This document shows positions 1 to 8,833 of a DNA stretch of 64,000 nt, piece by piece. The stretch's first letter is position 1. Each line of letters begins with the position of its first letter. Made by a program: the position numbers and the translations under genes. The notes below the pieces were generated by a model. The model was given only the letters and a program-made list of their open reading frames with translations, did not search any database and was not told the DNA's origin. Source of the DNA: Streptomyces cynarae (GTDB taxonomy: Bacteria; Actinomycetota; Actinomycetes; Streptomycetales; Streptomycetaceae); contig NZ_CP106793.1 in the NCBI RefSeq assembly GCF_025642135.1, positions 310,001 through 374,000 of the forward strand, read 5' to 3'.

Positions 1-1
1 G

Positions 2-625
2 GGGGTGCTGGACGGCCTGGCCTTCTTGGGCCGCACCCCCGTCATTCGCGGAGCCCTGCTCACAGACCTGGCCACCACCGTGCTGTCGATGCCCATCAGC
101 CTGTTCCCCTTGATCAACGCCGAACGATTCAACGGCAATCCACGCACCCTCGGACTGTTCCTCACGGCCATCGCCGTCGGCGGCGTTACAGCGTCCTTCT
201 TCTCGGGAACCTTCACCCGCTTCCCCCGTCCCGGCCTGGTCATGCTTGGCGGTTCCGCCGCCTGGGGCGCAGCGTTGACGCTGTTCGGCATGTCGCCCAA
301 CCCATGGATCGGTTTGGCTTTCCTCGTCATAGCCGGCGCCGCCGACACCGTCACCGTCGTCTCCCGGAGCACTGTCGTCCAGATGCACACGCCTCACGAG
401 TTCCTTGGCCGCGTCAGTGCCGCTGAACAGATCGTCGGACAAGCCGGACCCGACATCGGCAACATGCGCGGCGGCCTCGTGGCAGATGTCACCTCAGGAG
501 CAGCCGCCCTCGTCAGCGGCGGCCTGCTCTGCCTCGGTGCCGTGGCCGTAGTGGGCGCCACAACAGCAGACCTGCGCAGGTCCTCCGCGTCCTCCTCTGC
601 CCATCCCGCTTCGGTCAGCCCATGA
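2..625 (+). CDS. MFS transporter, C-terminal part (cut by window edge)
   Basis: The reading frame is open to the left edge, so this is the C-terminal half of a larger membrane protein of about 400 residues. Several hydrophobic helices are visible, including one around the segment LGLFLTAIAVGGVTASFF and one in the last third rich in Ala, Gly and Val. The conserved short loop HTPHEFLGRVSAAEQI matches the drug-efflux MFS group that includes enterobactin exporter-like proteins (MFS_3). It should be an inner-membrane, proton-driven exporter, but its substrate cannot be read from the sequence. The tail is Ser/Ala rich and cytoplasmic. No partner gene follows; the next 295 bases show no convincing gene. 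Confidence 0.75.
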   Translation, partial: GVLDGLAFLGRTPVIRGALLTDLATTVLSMPISLFPLINAERFNGNPRTLGLFLTAIAVGGVTASFFSGTFTRFPRPGLVMLGGSAAWGAALTLFGMSPNPWIGLAFLVIAGAADTVTVVSRSTVVQMHTPHEFLGRVSAAEQIVGQAGPDIGNMRGGLVADVTSGAAALVSGGLLCLGAVAVVGATTADLRRSSASSSAHPASVSP

Positions 626-920
626 GCCTGGTCCGGAGGCAAACGCCTGGCGGGAGCAGCCCTTCGACATCCCGACTGGCCGACTATCGATCGGCGAAAT
701 GGCCAACTACGACTCGTCACGACGCGATGACATGGGCTTCCCTGTCCGCCGCTGGCCGTCTATCGGCGAAGTCACAGGGTCAACGTCGACTGACGGGTGA
801 TAGGCCAGGTGTCTGGGCCTCGCGCGAGAGGGTGTGGCAAGGTCGCCGGCCCTGTCCGATACACCAAGATCGGCGAGGACAGCGCCAAGGACTCCGGAGA
901 GTAGGGAGAGAGGCAGGCCG

Positions 921-1340
921 ATGGTCACCGTCGGGGACGGGCTCGACAAAGCAGTGCAGGGCGCGTTCACGCGCCCCATCCCCAAGTCCGCCGGGCCCAG
1001 ATGCGGTACCTGGTCAAGCAGCTCAAGGGCACCAGGGCAGTCGCGCAACTGCTGCAGATCTCCCAGCGAACCGTCGAGCGGTACGTGAAGGACCAGATCA
1101 GAAAACCCCGCAAGGACCTCGCGGCGCGCTTGGAACGTGAGGTTACGAAGCGCCGGCAGCCGCAGATCCGGGCCAAGGCCAAGCAGACAGCAGCCACCAC
1201 CTGCGGCATCGTTCTCGACACCCGCGCCCGATTCAGCTACACCGCCGCCCCCGACAGCACCGACGACCCGCGGCTGCGCCACCTCGCCCTCGCGCTGCCC
1301 CGCACTACGCCGGCCGCCTCTTCCAGGCTCGGGAGCAAGA
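921..1340 (+). pseudogene. tpg: Telomere terminal protein Tpg remnant, two frameshifts
   Basis: Tpg proteins cap the 5' ends of linear Streptomyces replicons and prime end-patching. Three reading frames together rebuild the first two thirds of such a protein. An ATG at 921 gives a start like VGDGLDKAVQGAFTRPIPKS. From 1001 another frame gives MRYLVKQLKGTRAVAQLLQ, then a helix-turn-helix with ISQRTVERYVKDQIRKPRKD and the Tpg signature AATTCGIVLDTRARFSYTAA. After about 1300 the frame moves again to HYAGRLFQAREQ. Both shifts equal loss of one base, near 992-1000 and near 1297-1303. The usual C-terminal tail of the roughly 185-residue family is not visible. No tap (telomere-associated protein) partner lies upstream. 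It is most likely a dead copy left by a former replicon end; the family call is from memory of Tpg sequences. Confidence 0.8.
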
Positions 1341-1341
1341 G

Positions 1342-1623
1342 GTGGATTTCGAGCCCGCAGCTGAGGGCTTCGCCTTCGAGGTGGCTCAAGAGCTGACGGT
1401 GGACTACGAACCCGCCGAGGCCCTGTCACGCTTCTTCGCGGCTGCCGCCGTGGGGATCGAGGAGCAGCTGAGCTTGCCCGAGCACGGAGTCGTGATCGCC
1501 ACTCGGGTGGTGCTGCGGCGCGCCCGCGCCGATACGTTCGGCTCTCATGAACTGGCGTTCAAGATCGCGGGCTATCTCGCCGCCCGCAAGGCGTTGGAAC
1601 GCACGGGGTGCCCGCGCCTCTGA
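1342..1623 (+). CDS. Unrecognised ORF fused to the tpg relic
   Basis: This frame continues without a stop from the third segment of the tpg relic and runs for 93 codons from a GTG. The protein is Ala/Glu rich (for example FAFEVAQELTVDYEPAEALS and FKIAGYLAARKALERTG). I do not recognise a family and it does not look like the normal Tpg C-terminus. It may be the tail of another gene joined by deletion, or chance coding in high-GC DNA. There is no clear ribosome binding site before the GTG. Confidence 0.25.
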   Translation: MDFEPAAEGFAFEVAQELTVDYEPAEALSRFFAAAAVGIEEQLSLPEHGVVIATRVVLRRARADTFGSHELAFKIAGYLAARKALERTGCPRL

Positions 1624-1945
1624 GTGCTGCCCCTCGCGACGAGGTAGCGGAACCTCACACTCAGCCGCGTTGGGGCGCTCATGGTGACGTTGCTCGAGGA
1701 GCCGGAGACGCCGGTGGCCGCGGCGCGGTCGAGAGTCTATGAGCCCCAGGCCGAGGTCGCATAGCGGAACGTGCGGCTGGAGACCGCGGCAGCAGCTGTC
1801 CGGCTGGTGATCATCCGCGAGGCAGCGGCCGCCGTGCTGGAGGGGATCTCCGGTGTGGGACAGGGCCTGGAGGAGCCGCCCCCCAGGCCGGTGGGGTGGA
1901 GATGCAATAGTGTCCCCGACGAGGGACGCAACGGAAGGGGTCGGG
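1624..1945. other. Intergenic, no gene recognised
   Basis: The stretch holds short open frames rich in Ala and Glu, none with a clear family match. The last 13 bases contain the purine-rich ribosome binding site (ggaagggg, 1933-1940) of the sigma factor gene that follows. Confidence 0.4.
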
Positions 1946-2911
1946 ATGGCGACCACGACGGCGGACTTCGACCGCCAACTCGAGCCATACCGACCGGAGC
2001 TGCTCGCCCACTGCTACCGGATGCTCGGCTCGGTTCACGATGCCGAAGACCTAGTGCAGGAGACCTATCTGCGGGCTTGGCGGGCGCGGGCACGTTACGA
2101 CCGAACCCGCGGCTCGCTGCGGACCTGGCTGTACCAGATTGCGACAAACGCCTGCCTGAATGCCCTGGAGAGCCGCAGCCGCAGACCGCTGCCGTCAGGG
2201 ATGGTCGCGGAAAGCGATCCCCTCCAGCCGTTCGTCCACGGCGGCGAGGTCACCTGGCTGCAGCCGATGCCCGACGCGTTGCTGCACCTGGGGGACCCGG
2301 CCGGCGCAGCCGTCGACAGGGGCAGCCTGCGCCTGGCGTTCGTCGCCGCGCTGCAGCATCTCTCGGCGCGCCAGCGTGCCGCATTGATCCTGCGTGAGGT
2401 GCTCGCCTTCTCAGCGGCCGAGACCGCGGACGTGCTCGGCACGTCGGTCGCTTCGGTCAACAGTTCGCTGCAGCGGGCGCGTGCACGTCTGAACGAAGCA
2501 GGCGTCCGGGAGGACAGCGTCGCGGAGCCCTCACAGGCGGAACAACGGGCTTGCGTCGAGCGCTACATGAAGGCATTCGAGAAGGCGGACATCGAAGGAA
2601 TCAAGCGGCTCCTCGCCGACGATGTCCTCATGGAGATGCCTCCGATGCTCAACTGGTTCGTCGGCCGAGACAATTACGCCCGGTTCATGGGCTGGGTCTT
2701 CGCAAAGGCCGGCAGCACCTGGAGTCTCGACCCGATTGCGGCGAACGGCCAGCCGGGCTTCGCGGCTTATCGCCGCGGCGACAGCGGCGCGTTCGAGTTG
2801 CACACCCTGCAGGTGTTCACCATCACCGACGCCGGCATCAGCAGGACCACCGTGTTCCAGGACGTCGAGGTCTTTGCAGCGTTCGACCTGGACACCACAA
2901 GCGGATCCTGA
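1946..2911 (+). CDS. ECF RNA polymerase sigma factor with C-terminal SnoaL-like domain (SigG/SigX5 type)
   Basis: This 321-residue protein directs RNA polymerase to a small promoter set. Region 2 occupies about residues 10-85 (LAHCYRMLGSVHDAEDLVQE) and region 4 about residues 130-190, with the typical ARQRAALILREVLAFSAAET and the recognition helix in SVASVNSSLQRARAR. From about residue 205 to the end there is a SnoaL-like fold (ERYMKAFEKADIEGIKRLLA). Such fused domains replace a separate anti-sigma factor in several ECF groups. The ATG at 1946 is chosen because ggaagggg lies just upstream and because family members begin next to region 2. The next gene encodes a stand-alone SnoaL-like protein, so a shared ligand or redox role is possible. 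Confidence 0.85.
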   Translation: MATTTADFDRQLEPYRPELLAHCYRMLGSVHDAEDLVQETYLRAWRARARYDRTRGSLRTWLYQIATNACLNALESRSRRPLPSGMVAESDPLQPFVHGGEVTWLQPMPDALLHLGDPAGAAVDRGSLRLAFVAALQHLSARQRAALILREVLAFSAAETADVLGTSVASVNSSLQRARARLNEAGVREDSVAEPSQAEQRACVERYMKAFEKADIEGIKRLLADDVLMEMPPMLNWFVGRDNYARFMGWVFAKAGSTWSLDPIAANGQPGFAAYRRGDSGAFELHTLQVFTITDAGISRTTVFQDVEVFAAFDLDTTSGS

Positions 2912-3169
2912 AGGCTGCTCCGCTTGCCGCCGGCCCGTGCCGATGTCGTGACGCGGGCGGGCCCGCTCTTCGTCGGCTCGGGGCGGCAAGCCGACCAGAT
3001 CCAGGCGCATCACCACTGTTCAGGGCGCTATCGGCTGGCACCCGCAAAGAATCTGCGCGGGCGCGATGAGTTCAGGCCTGGCCGCCGGTATCTATCTGCG
3101 GAGCGCAGACGACTCCCTGTGAGCCGCAGGCCGCGGCGATCTGTACCGTACGATGAAGCGAGGAAGACC

Positions 3170-3586
3170 TTGACTGCGAACCAGACCCGTGCAGCGGACG
3201 AGACCGCCATCCGCAACGTGCTCAAGGGCGTATACGAAGCCAGGACTGCCAACGATGCTGATGCGTTCGTGGCCGAGTACACCGACGACGCCAGCGCGAT
3301 CCTGCCCGGGTCCTACCGAAAGTCCCGGGAAGAGATCCGCGAGAGCATGAAGGCCGGCTTCAGCACCTTCCTGAAGGGCTCGACCACTACCGATAAGGTA
3401 CTGAGCATCCGTTTCCTCAACAACGATGCCGCCGTGGTCGTCAGTGAGACGGGCATCCTCTTCCCGGGCGAAAGTGAGGTGCTGGAAGGCCGCCTTGTAG
3501 TCGCGAGCTGGGTGCTCACCCGGCAGGACGGCAAGTGGCTGCTCGCGGCCTACCAGAACTCCCCGGCGTTCATGCACCAGGGCTGA
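3170..3586 (+). CDS. SgcJ/EcaC-type SnoaL-like (NTF2 fold) protein
   Basis: This is a 138-residue cytosolic protein of the cone-shaped alpha+beta SnoaL/NTF2 superfamily. Markers are the N-terminal helix ETAIRNVLKGVYEARTANDA, the following FVAEYTDDASAILPG and the C-terminal strand WVLTRQDGKWLLAAYQNSP, typical of the SgcJ/EcaC oxidoreductase-like family. Catalysis is unproven for most members. A TTG at 3170 preceded by aggaag is the best start, because no in-frame ATG lies near the conserved start of the fold; a GTG at 3119 is possible but adds an Arg-rich extension without support. It follows the SnoaL-containing sigma factor by 258 bases. Confidence 0.8.
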   Translation: MTANQTRAADETAIRNVLKGVYEARTANDADAFVAEYTDDASAILPGSYRKSREEIRESMKAGFSTFLKGSTTTDKVLSIRFLNNDAAVVVSETGILFPGESEVLEGRLVVASWVLTRQDGKWLLAAYQNSPAFMHQG

Positions 3587-3744
3587 GGCTGCTGCCGGCC
3601 TGGCGCCCCTCAACCACCTCCGCGGAAGAGGGACGCTTTCGGTCGACCCGGCCCAGGGGGCTCCCCATCCCCCCGCACCAGGATCGAGCTACTCGCTCTG
3701 GCCTACAGCCAAGCCCCAGGCACTAGAGTTGAGGTGACAGAGCG

Positions 3745-3805
3745 ACGAAGCTCCTGGTAGGTGGGTTGTCTGACCGAGATCAACCGTCGCCACCAGGAGC
3801 TTCGT
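3745..3805. repeat. 14-bp perfect inverted repeat beside the IS5 copy
   Basis: acgaagctcctggt (3745-3758) and its exact complement accaggagcttcgt (3792-3805) are separated by 33 bases. The right arm is followed by a short stretch that looks like the start of a different IS5-type transposase (Leu-Val-Tyr). It may be the end of a second, mostly lost insertion sequence, or a transcription terminator for the gene upstream. Confidence 0.55.
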
Positions 3806-3868
3806 TTTGCTTGTCTACCGGGCCGGGCTACGCCGTTCCCTTTGGATCATCTGACCGTTGGTTGATGT

Positions 3869-4735
3869 GTGTCGTTGACTGATGCCCAGTGGGCGCGGAT
3901 CGAGCCGCTGCTGCCGGACCGAACACCGAAGCGCCGGAGGACGGTGGCGTGATCACCGGCAGGTGATCGACGCGATCTCTTTCAAGTACCGCACCGGGAC
4001 AGCCTGGATGGGCCTGCCCGAGCACTTTGGGTCGCGGAAGGGTGCCCACAACCGGCTGCGGAAGTGGGCCACCGACGGCACCTGGGAGAAGGTCTTCACC
4101 GCTCTGCTCGCCCAGGCCCACACCGAAGGCGACCTCGACTGGGTCGTCGCGGTCGACTCCACCGTCGTTCGCACTCACCAGCACGCCGCCGGGGCTCGTC
4201 AATAGGGGCCCGCCCCAGCCGGCGAGCCGGACGGCCATGCCCTCGGACGTTCCCGCGGCGGCTCGACCACCAAGATTCCCCTCGCCGCCGACAGCCGCTG
4301 CCGCCCGCTCGCTTTCGTCGTCACGCCCGGGCAGGCAGGTGACGCACCCGCATTTCCCGAGGTCATGGCCCGGTTACGAGTGCCCCGGCCGATCGGCCGG
4401 CCCAGGACCACACCGGACGTGGTCCTGGTCGACAAGGCCTATTCGTCTCGGATGATCCGCAGTCACCTGCGACGGCGCGGAAGCCGGTCGGTGATCCCAC
4501 AGTCGGCCGACCAGGCCGCGAACCGCAAGGGCTCGGCCGGTTGCGGCGGCCGTCCGCCAGCCTTCGACCGCGACGCCTACAAGCAGCGGAACACGGTCGA
4601 ACGGTGCATCAACAAGATCAAGCAGTGGCGCGGTCTGGCCACCCGATACGACTAGACCGCCACCATCTACCTCGCCGGACTCCACATCGCCGCCATCTTC
4701 ATCTGGTCGGAAAGGTGCTCGGAGGAAGGCAGGCT
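3869..4735 (+). mobile_element. IS5-family transposase pseudogene (one frameshift, two stops)
   Basis: The frames together restore a full-length transposase of about 275 residues of a common Streptomyces IS5-type element. It starts with GTG at 3869 (VSLTDAQWARIEPLLPDR). Near 3928-3940 one extra base moves the frame to WRDHRQVIDAISFKYRTGTA. The frame then runs on with DWVVAVDSTVV (first catalytic Asp) and DVVLVDKAYSS (second Asp), and ends with the NTVERCINKIKQWRGLATRY helix that carries the catalytic Glu. Two Lys codons have become TAG, at 4203-4205 and 4653-4655. The element ends next to the stop codon of the VOC gene. It cannot make active transposase. Target duplications were not identified. 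Confidence 0.85.
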
Positions 4736-5129
4736 AGTCCTGCGGTGCCAAGGTGCGCAGGACGTCGAACTCGTTGCCCTCGGGGTCAGCCATGACCACC
4801 CAGTTCCGGTCTGGGCCCTGGCCCACGTCCGCCTTAACGGCGCCGAGACGGAGCAATCTGGTCACCTCGTCCTCGGTGCTGGCGTCGATCGGGCTGACGT
4901 CGAGGTGAAGTCGGTTCTTGACGGTCTTGCCCTCAGGCACACGGATGAACACCAGGGTAGGCGGCATCTGGTGGGCCCGGACATCCTCGACGGTTGGCAC
5001 CCAAGAGCCGATCTCGACCTTGCCCTCGCTCCGGTCGATCACCTTGAAGTCCAGGACCTCGCACCAGAAGGCCGCGAGCCTCTCCGGATCATGGCAGTCA
5101 ACGGTCAACTCGGTGAACCTGCTTGTCAT
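4734..5129 (-). CDS. VOC/glyoxalase-like domain protein
   Basis: This 131-residue cytosolic protein is a single vicinal-oxygen-chelate unit of the Glyoxalase_6 kind. The pattern is FTELTVDCHDPERLAAFWCE at the start, the middle strand TLVFIRVPEGKTVKNRLHLD, and the end RNWVVMADPEGNEFDVLRTL. His/Glu positions that bind metal in active members are partly present (H in the HLD motif, E in GNEF). The substrate is unknown; relatives include antibiotic-resistance and dioxygenase-like proteins. The gene is intact although the IS5 copy abuts its stop codon, so insertion may have happened just downstream or trimmed only untranslated DNA. Confidence 0.85.
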   Translation of the reverse strand: MTSRFTELTVDCHDPERLAAFWCEVLDFKVIDRSEGKVEIGSWVPTVEDVRAHQMPPTLVFIRVPEGKTVKNRLHLDVSPIDASTEDEVTRLLRLGAVKADVGQGPDRNWVVMADPEGNEFDVLRTLAPQD

Positions 5130-5264
5130 GCTTCTCCCAGATAGTGCGGACGGGGCTCAGCGTATGTCGCCCGCCCGACAGATCCGAGATCTTGTTGGCC
5201 AGAGATATCAAACGGGCTTGATCTGGAGGAAACCGCCTAGTACGGTCACGGCCGCCGCCAGCGG

Positions 5265-6055
5265 CTAGGACGGCTTGCCGGGCGCGGGGCGGTACTGGCC
5301 GGGGGTGGGAACGCTGGATGCGGGGAAGTGGCCGGTGCGTTCGAGTTCTTGGGCGAGCCAGGCGGGGAGTGCGGTGGGCTCACGGACCTCGTCGAGGGGG
5401 GTGTAGGTGCCGTGGCGGGTGCGGGTGCCGGGGCGATGTAGCCGCCGTGGGCGCGTACGTCGACCCGCCAAGCAAGGTCTCGTCCTTGGCTTGAGCCAGC
5501 CGAGCACTGCCAGCGGCGGCCGTCTGGCACCCGGTACCAGACGTGCAGGCCGCCGAACGCGGTCCGCACGCGCAACGTCGTGTCGTCCTCGGCGGGGCGG
5601 GCTAGCCGCGGAGTGCGGCCAGGACGGCGAGAGTGTGGAAGTCGGCGGCCATGCCTGTGAGGTCGACGTGGTCGCCGATGGGGATGCCGGGCAGGATCCG
5701 GTCCCGGCTCGGGGGTTGGGCCGGCTTGGCGTCGATGGCGACGAGGCCTGCGGGGCCGCAGGCGATTCCGACTCCTGAGTTGGGGTGGCGCTCCACCATG
5801 TTTCGATGCGTCGCTGGTCGACGTTGCAGCATGGAAGCCCTGGCACCAGCGGCCTGCGGGCAGGCAGGGGCACCCGGCAGGCGGGTGAGAGGCCGTCCGG
5901 CAGTCGGGGCAGTTCGCTGCTGGGGCCTTTCGGCCGGGAGCCAGAGGGTGCACAGGCCAGCCCCGGCGTGCAGTAGCCAGCGGCAGCTCAGCGACTGAAG
6001 ATTGGGGACCAGGCTGCCGTGAGTCGCTGCGAGAAGTGCGCAGCTCAGCAGGCAT
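5265..6055 (-). pseudogene. Bifunctional DNA primase/polymerase N-terminal domain, frameshifted
   Basis: Pieces in three frames rebuild an archaeo-eukaryotic-type primase-polymerase (prim-pol) domain, seen in integrative elements and plasmids. In order they are GWPVHPLAPGRKAPAANCPD (about 5960), a segment with NSGVGIACGPAGLVAIDAKP (about 5760) ending at a stop at 5602-5604, a segment with TLRVRTAFGGLHVWYRVPDG (about 5540), and TYTPLDEVREPTALPAWLAQ to the stop at 5265. The catalytic strand normally reads hhhDhD; here it reads AIDAKP, as if two codons including one Asp were lost. At least three frame changes are needed. The start at 6055 is approximate and lies within the repeat field described next. 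Confidence 0.75.
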
Positions 6056-6505
6056 CTCCACCCCTGTCAGCGACCGAAGCGACTCAACGACGAACACAGG
6101 GTAGCGAACGCGGCCGATGAGGTCATGGTGCACATGCGAAAGAACCTCGACCCGTGTCGATGATGCGACTGGCCGACCGTCTCCAGCGACCCAACGACCG
6201 CCGAAGCGACTCAAAGTGCCTCGGTCGCTGCTCACACCTCAGAGTGAAGAGAACAGGTCACAGGTGGTCAGGATCCTGGAACAGCGACTGAAGCGACTGA
6301 AGGTCTCTATGTATGACGCACACGCGCACACAGGAACGTCTCAAATAACCGAAGTCTGAGTCGCTTCAGCCGCTGATGCGTCCGCACCAGCCCGCTGGCC
6401 TGCGGTTTTGACCCCCACTGCCTAGCGACCGAAGACCGACTGAGTCGCTGATCTTCAGTCGCTGAGCAAGAGACTCCAGAGCGGCCCAAGCGACTGAAGT
6501 GACCG
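5990..6505. repeat. Field of GCGACTGAAG-type repeats in both orientations
   Basis: A core close to AGCGACTGAAGCGACT recurs about a dozen times in 516 bases. Clear copies are at 5990-6000, 6069-6084, 6205-6211, 6283-6302 (a tandem double copy), 6424-6434 and 6488-6498 on the plus strand. Complementary copies are at 6022-6028, 6359-6374, 6443-6449 and 6455-6464. Spacing is irregular and no gene crosses the field. It begins at the predicted 5' end of the primase-polymerase relic, so an iteron-like replication origin or regulator-binding region of the former element is a reasonable inference. Confidence 0.7.
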
Positions 6506-6775
6506 GACGGTACGGACGAAACCCGGCACCAGGCCCCGGGACACTGCTGGACCCAGGACCCAGACACCTCACGTTGGTATGCCGTCAAGTGGGGCGGGCG
6601 TCGCGTTCGATTATCTGGCTGACCCGAGGGTGTCGGCACCGTGTCCTGACGGCCGCGAGGCAGCCCGCCGGATGCTGGCTGAAATCGGCACGGCCTGGCG
6701 AGTGCAGAGCGCCCATCACTCAGAGAGCGTGAAAAAGAAGGTGCGCTCCGTGCCGTGGCGTGACATCAATGGATC

Positions 6776-7567
6776 ATGCCGTTCCTACGCATCGACGACC
6801 TCGACCTCTACTACGAGGAGACCGGCCCCTGGGACGGGAAGCCGCTGGTCCTCATGCACGGCGGTTCCGGTTCCCTGGACGACGCCGAGGCCGGCTGGGC
6901 CGCCCTCATCCCGGAGTTCGCGAAGCAGTACCGCGTCCTGGCATTGGAACACCGCGGCCACGGCCGGACCCGGAACCCGGCCGGGCGCCTCGGTTACGAC
7001 CTCCTCGCTGCGGATCTCCGGGCCTTCATTACCCGGCTCGATCTCGGCCCCGTCCACTTCGCGGGCGTGAGCGACGGCGGCATCACCGCCCTTCACCTGG
7101 CCCTCGAAAACCCCGAGCTCCTGCGCAGCATGGTGTGTGTCGGCACCAGCTTCCGCGTCGACGAGGCGATTCGAACATTTTTGCGCAACGCCGAGCCCGA
7201 GGCGATCGAGCGGCAGTTCCCCGAGTGGGCATCCAGCCTGGCCGATCGGCACGACTCGCACAACGAGCCCGGATACTGGCGGGAGCTGATGCGACAGATC
7301 GTCGCCATGGCCTCAACCACCCCAGCCTTCATCGAGGACGACCTGGCCCGCATCGCCGTCCCCGCCCTGTTCGTGGCCGGCGAGGCGGATCCCTTCGCCA
7401 ACACCGATCAGATGATCGCGTTCAAGCGTCATGTGCCGAGCGCCGAGTGGTTGATCATCAACAACGCCTGGCACACGGTTCAGCACACCCATGCGGACGT
7501 GGTGGGGCCGCGCATCTTGGACTTCCTGGCACGGCATGACAACCCCGGCGCCACACATTCAGGGTGA
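6776..7567 (+). CDS. Alpha/beta hydrolase
   Basis: This 263-residue cytosolic enzyme has the alpha/beta-hydrolase fold. The oxyanion-hole segment VLMHGGSGS lies at about residues 25-33. The nucleophile elbow GVSDGG places Ser at residue 99. The acid is probably Asp in VAGEADPF near residue 207 and the base is His in NNAWHTVQ near residue 239. The segment LALEHRGHGRT is typical of the esterase/haloperoxidase-like branch. The substrate cannot be inferred. The ATG at 6776 is chosen because the fold starts directly after it; the Shine-Dalgarno sequence is weak. It stands alone between the repeat field and the IS110 relic. Confidence 0.85.
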   Translation: MPFLRIDDLDLYYEETGPWDGKPLVLMHGGSGSLDDAEAGWAALIPEFAKQYRVLALEHRGHGRTRNPAGRLGYDLLAADLRAFITRLDLGPVHFAGVSDGGITALHLALENPELLRSMVCVGTSFRVDEAIRTFLRNAEPEAIERQFPEWASSLADRHDSHNEPGYWRELMRQIVAMASTTPAFIEDDLARIAVPALFVAGEADPFANTDQMIAFKRHVPSAEWLIINNAWHTVQHTHADVVGPRILDFLARHDNPGATHSG

Positions 7568-7585
7568 AGCGGATCTCTGAGCGCA

Positions 7586-8833
7586 TCAGGCCGCTTCGGC
7601 CAGTTCGGCGGGGAACGCGGTGTGTTCGTCGAACAGCTTGCCGTGCTGGAGGCAATGGTAGAGCTGGCCGATCATGCGGTTGAACAGGTTGCGCTGAGCG
7701 GCGGCGTGCCAGTCGCCGATCTCGCGGCGGCGCCGGTAGTGGGCGTCGGCTCCGGGTGAGTGGCGGAGGGAGGCGAAGGCTCAGAGGTAGCCGGCGTGGT
7801 TGAGGCGGTCGTTTTTCACCCACCGCCGGGTGATGGACGATTTCTTGCCGGAGGCCCTGGTGATGGGCGAGGCGCCGGCGTATGCCTTCAGGCCGCGGGC
7901 GTCGGCGAAGCGGGTGCGGTCGTCCCCGATCTCGGCCAGGATCCGGGCGGCGAGCTGGATGCCGAGTCCGGGGAAACTCAGCAGGATCTCGGCGTCCGGG
8001 TGCTGAGGGAACGCCTCTTCCACCGCCTTCGCGAGCTGGTCTGCGGCGGTGCAAGCGGCTTCCAGTTGGAGGAGGAGGGCGAGCATCTGCTTGCCGAGCG
8101 CGTCCTCGACCAGCGGGGGCTGGTGGGCCCACTCAGCGCGGAAGACGTCGCGGAGACGGTCGGCCTCCGCCTCGATACCGCGCTTGCGGCCAGCCCGCTT
8201 GAGCGCGGCCTGGAGCTGTGTCCGGCTCAGCCGTGCGGCTCGTGAAGGGGTCGGGGCGGCCTTGAGCAGTTCACGGGCCTCGGGGCGGCACAGGCCGTTG
8301 GCCCAGACGGCGAAGGCTTCCAGGGCGGCCGGGTAGTACTCGCGCAGCAGGGAGCGGAGCTGGTTGGCGATCTGCTGCCGGTTCCACAGAGCGTCCTGCT
8401 GGGCGCGGGCCAGGACGGCGATGGCGCGACCGAGGTCGCAGTCGCCCGGCAGGGGCCGATGGGCATGCATGTCGGTGCGCAGGATGTTCGCCAGAACGAG
8501 GGCGTCGCCGGGGTCGGACTTCTTGCGCGAGACCGAGTGGCGGTCGCGGTAGCGGGCGGCTGCCATCGGGTTGATCGCGAACACCTTCCGCTTCCCGGCC
8601 CGCAGGACGGCAACGAGCAGGCCGCGGGATGTCTCGATCGCCACCGGTATCGGGTTCTCCTCGGTGTCGCCGTGCTCGGCAAGCAGCTCCAGCAGGACCT
8701 TGTAGCCGGCCGCGTCGTCGGTGATGTGCCGCTTGGCCACCAACGTGCCGGTGTCGTCGACCAAGGCGACGTCGTGGGTACGTTCCGCCCAGTCGATTCC
8801 GCAGTAGATCAAAGTGTTCCCTCCCCTATGCAC
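7586..8833 (-). mobile_element. IS110-family transposase, one internal stop
   Basis: The coding frame spans about 415 codons but is broken by a TGA at 7781-7783 where relatives have Trp; the frame continues unchanged to a second stop at 7586-7588. The N-terminal DEDD (RuvC-like) domain shows GIDWAERTHDVALVD, VAIETSRG and KSDPGDALVLANILRTD. The C-terminal part has the transposase_20 motif SFPGLGIQLAARILAEIGDD and KAYAGASPITRASGKKS. IS110 enzymes recombine circular forms using a structured RNA from the element's non-coding end. The break removes the last 65 residues; without readthrough the protein is probably inactive. GTG/ATG choices around 8815-8833 are uncertain. Confidence 0.88.

Noticed and set aside
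5990..6505. CRISPR array
   Set aside because: The repeats are short, occur on both strands and have irregular spacing without uniform spacers; no cas gene is near.
7781..7783. Programmed readthrough or selenocysteine at the IS110 TGA
   Set aside because: Relatives have an ordinary Trp codon here and no readthrough or SECIS-like signal is visible; a point mutation is simpler.
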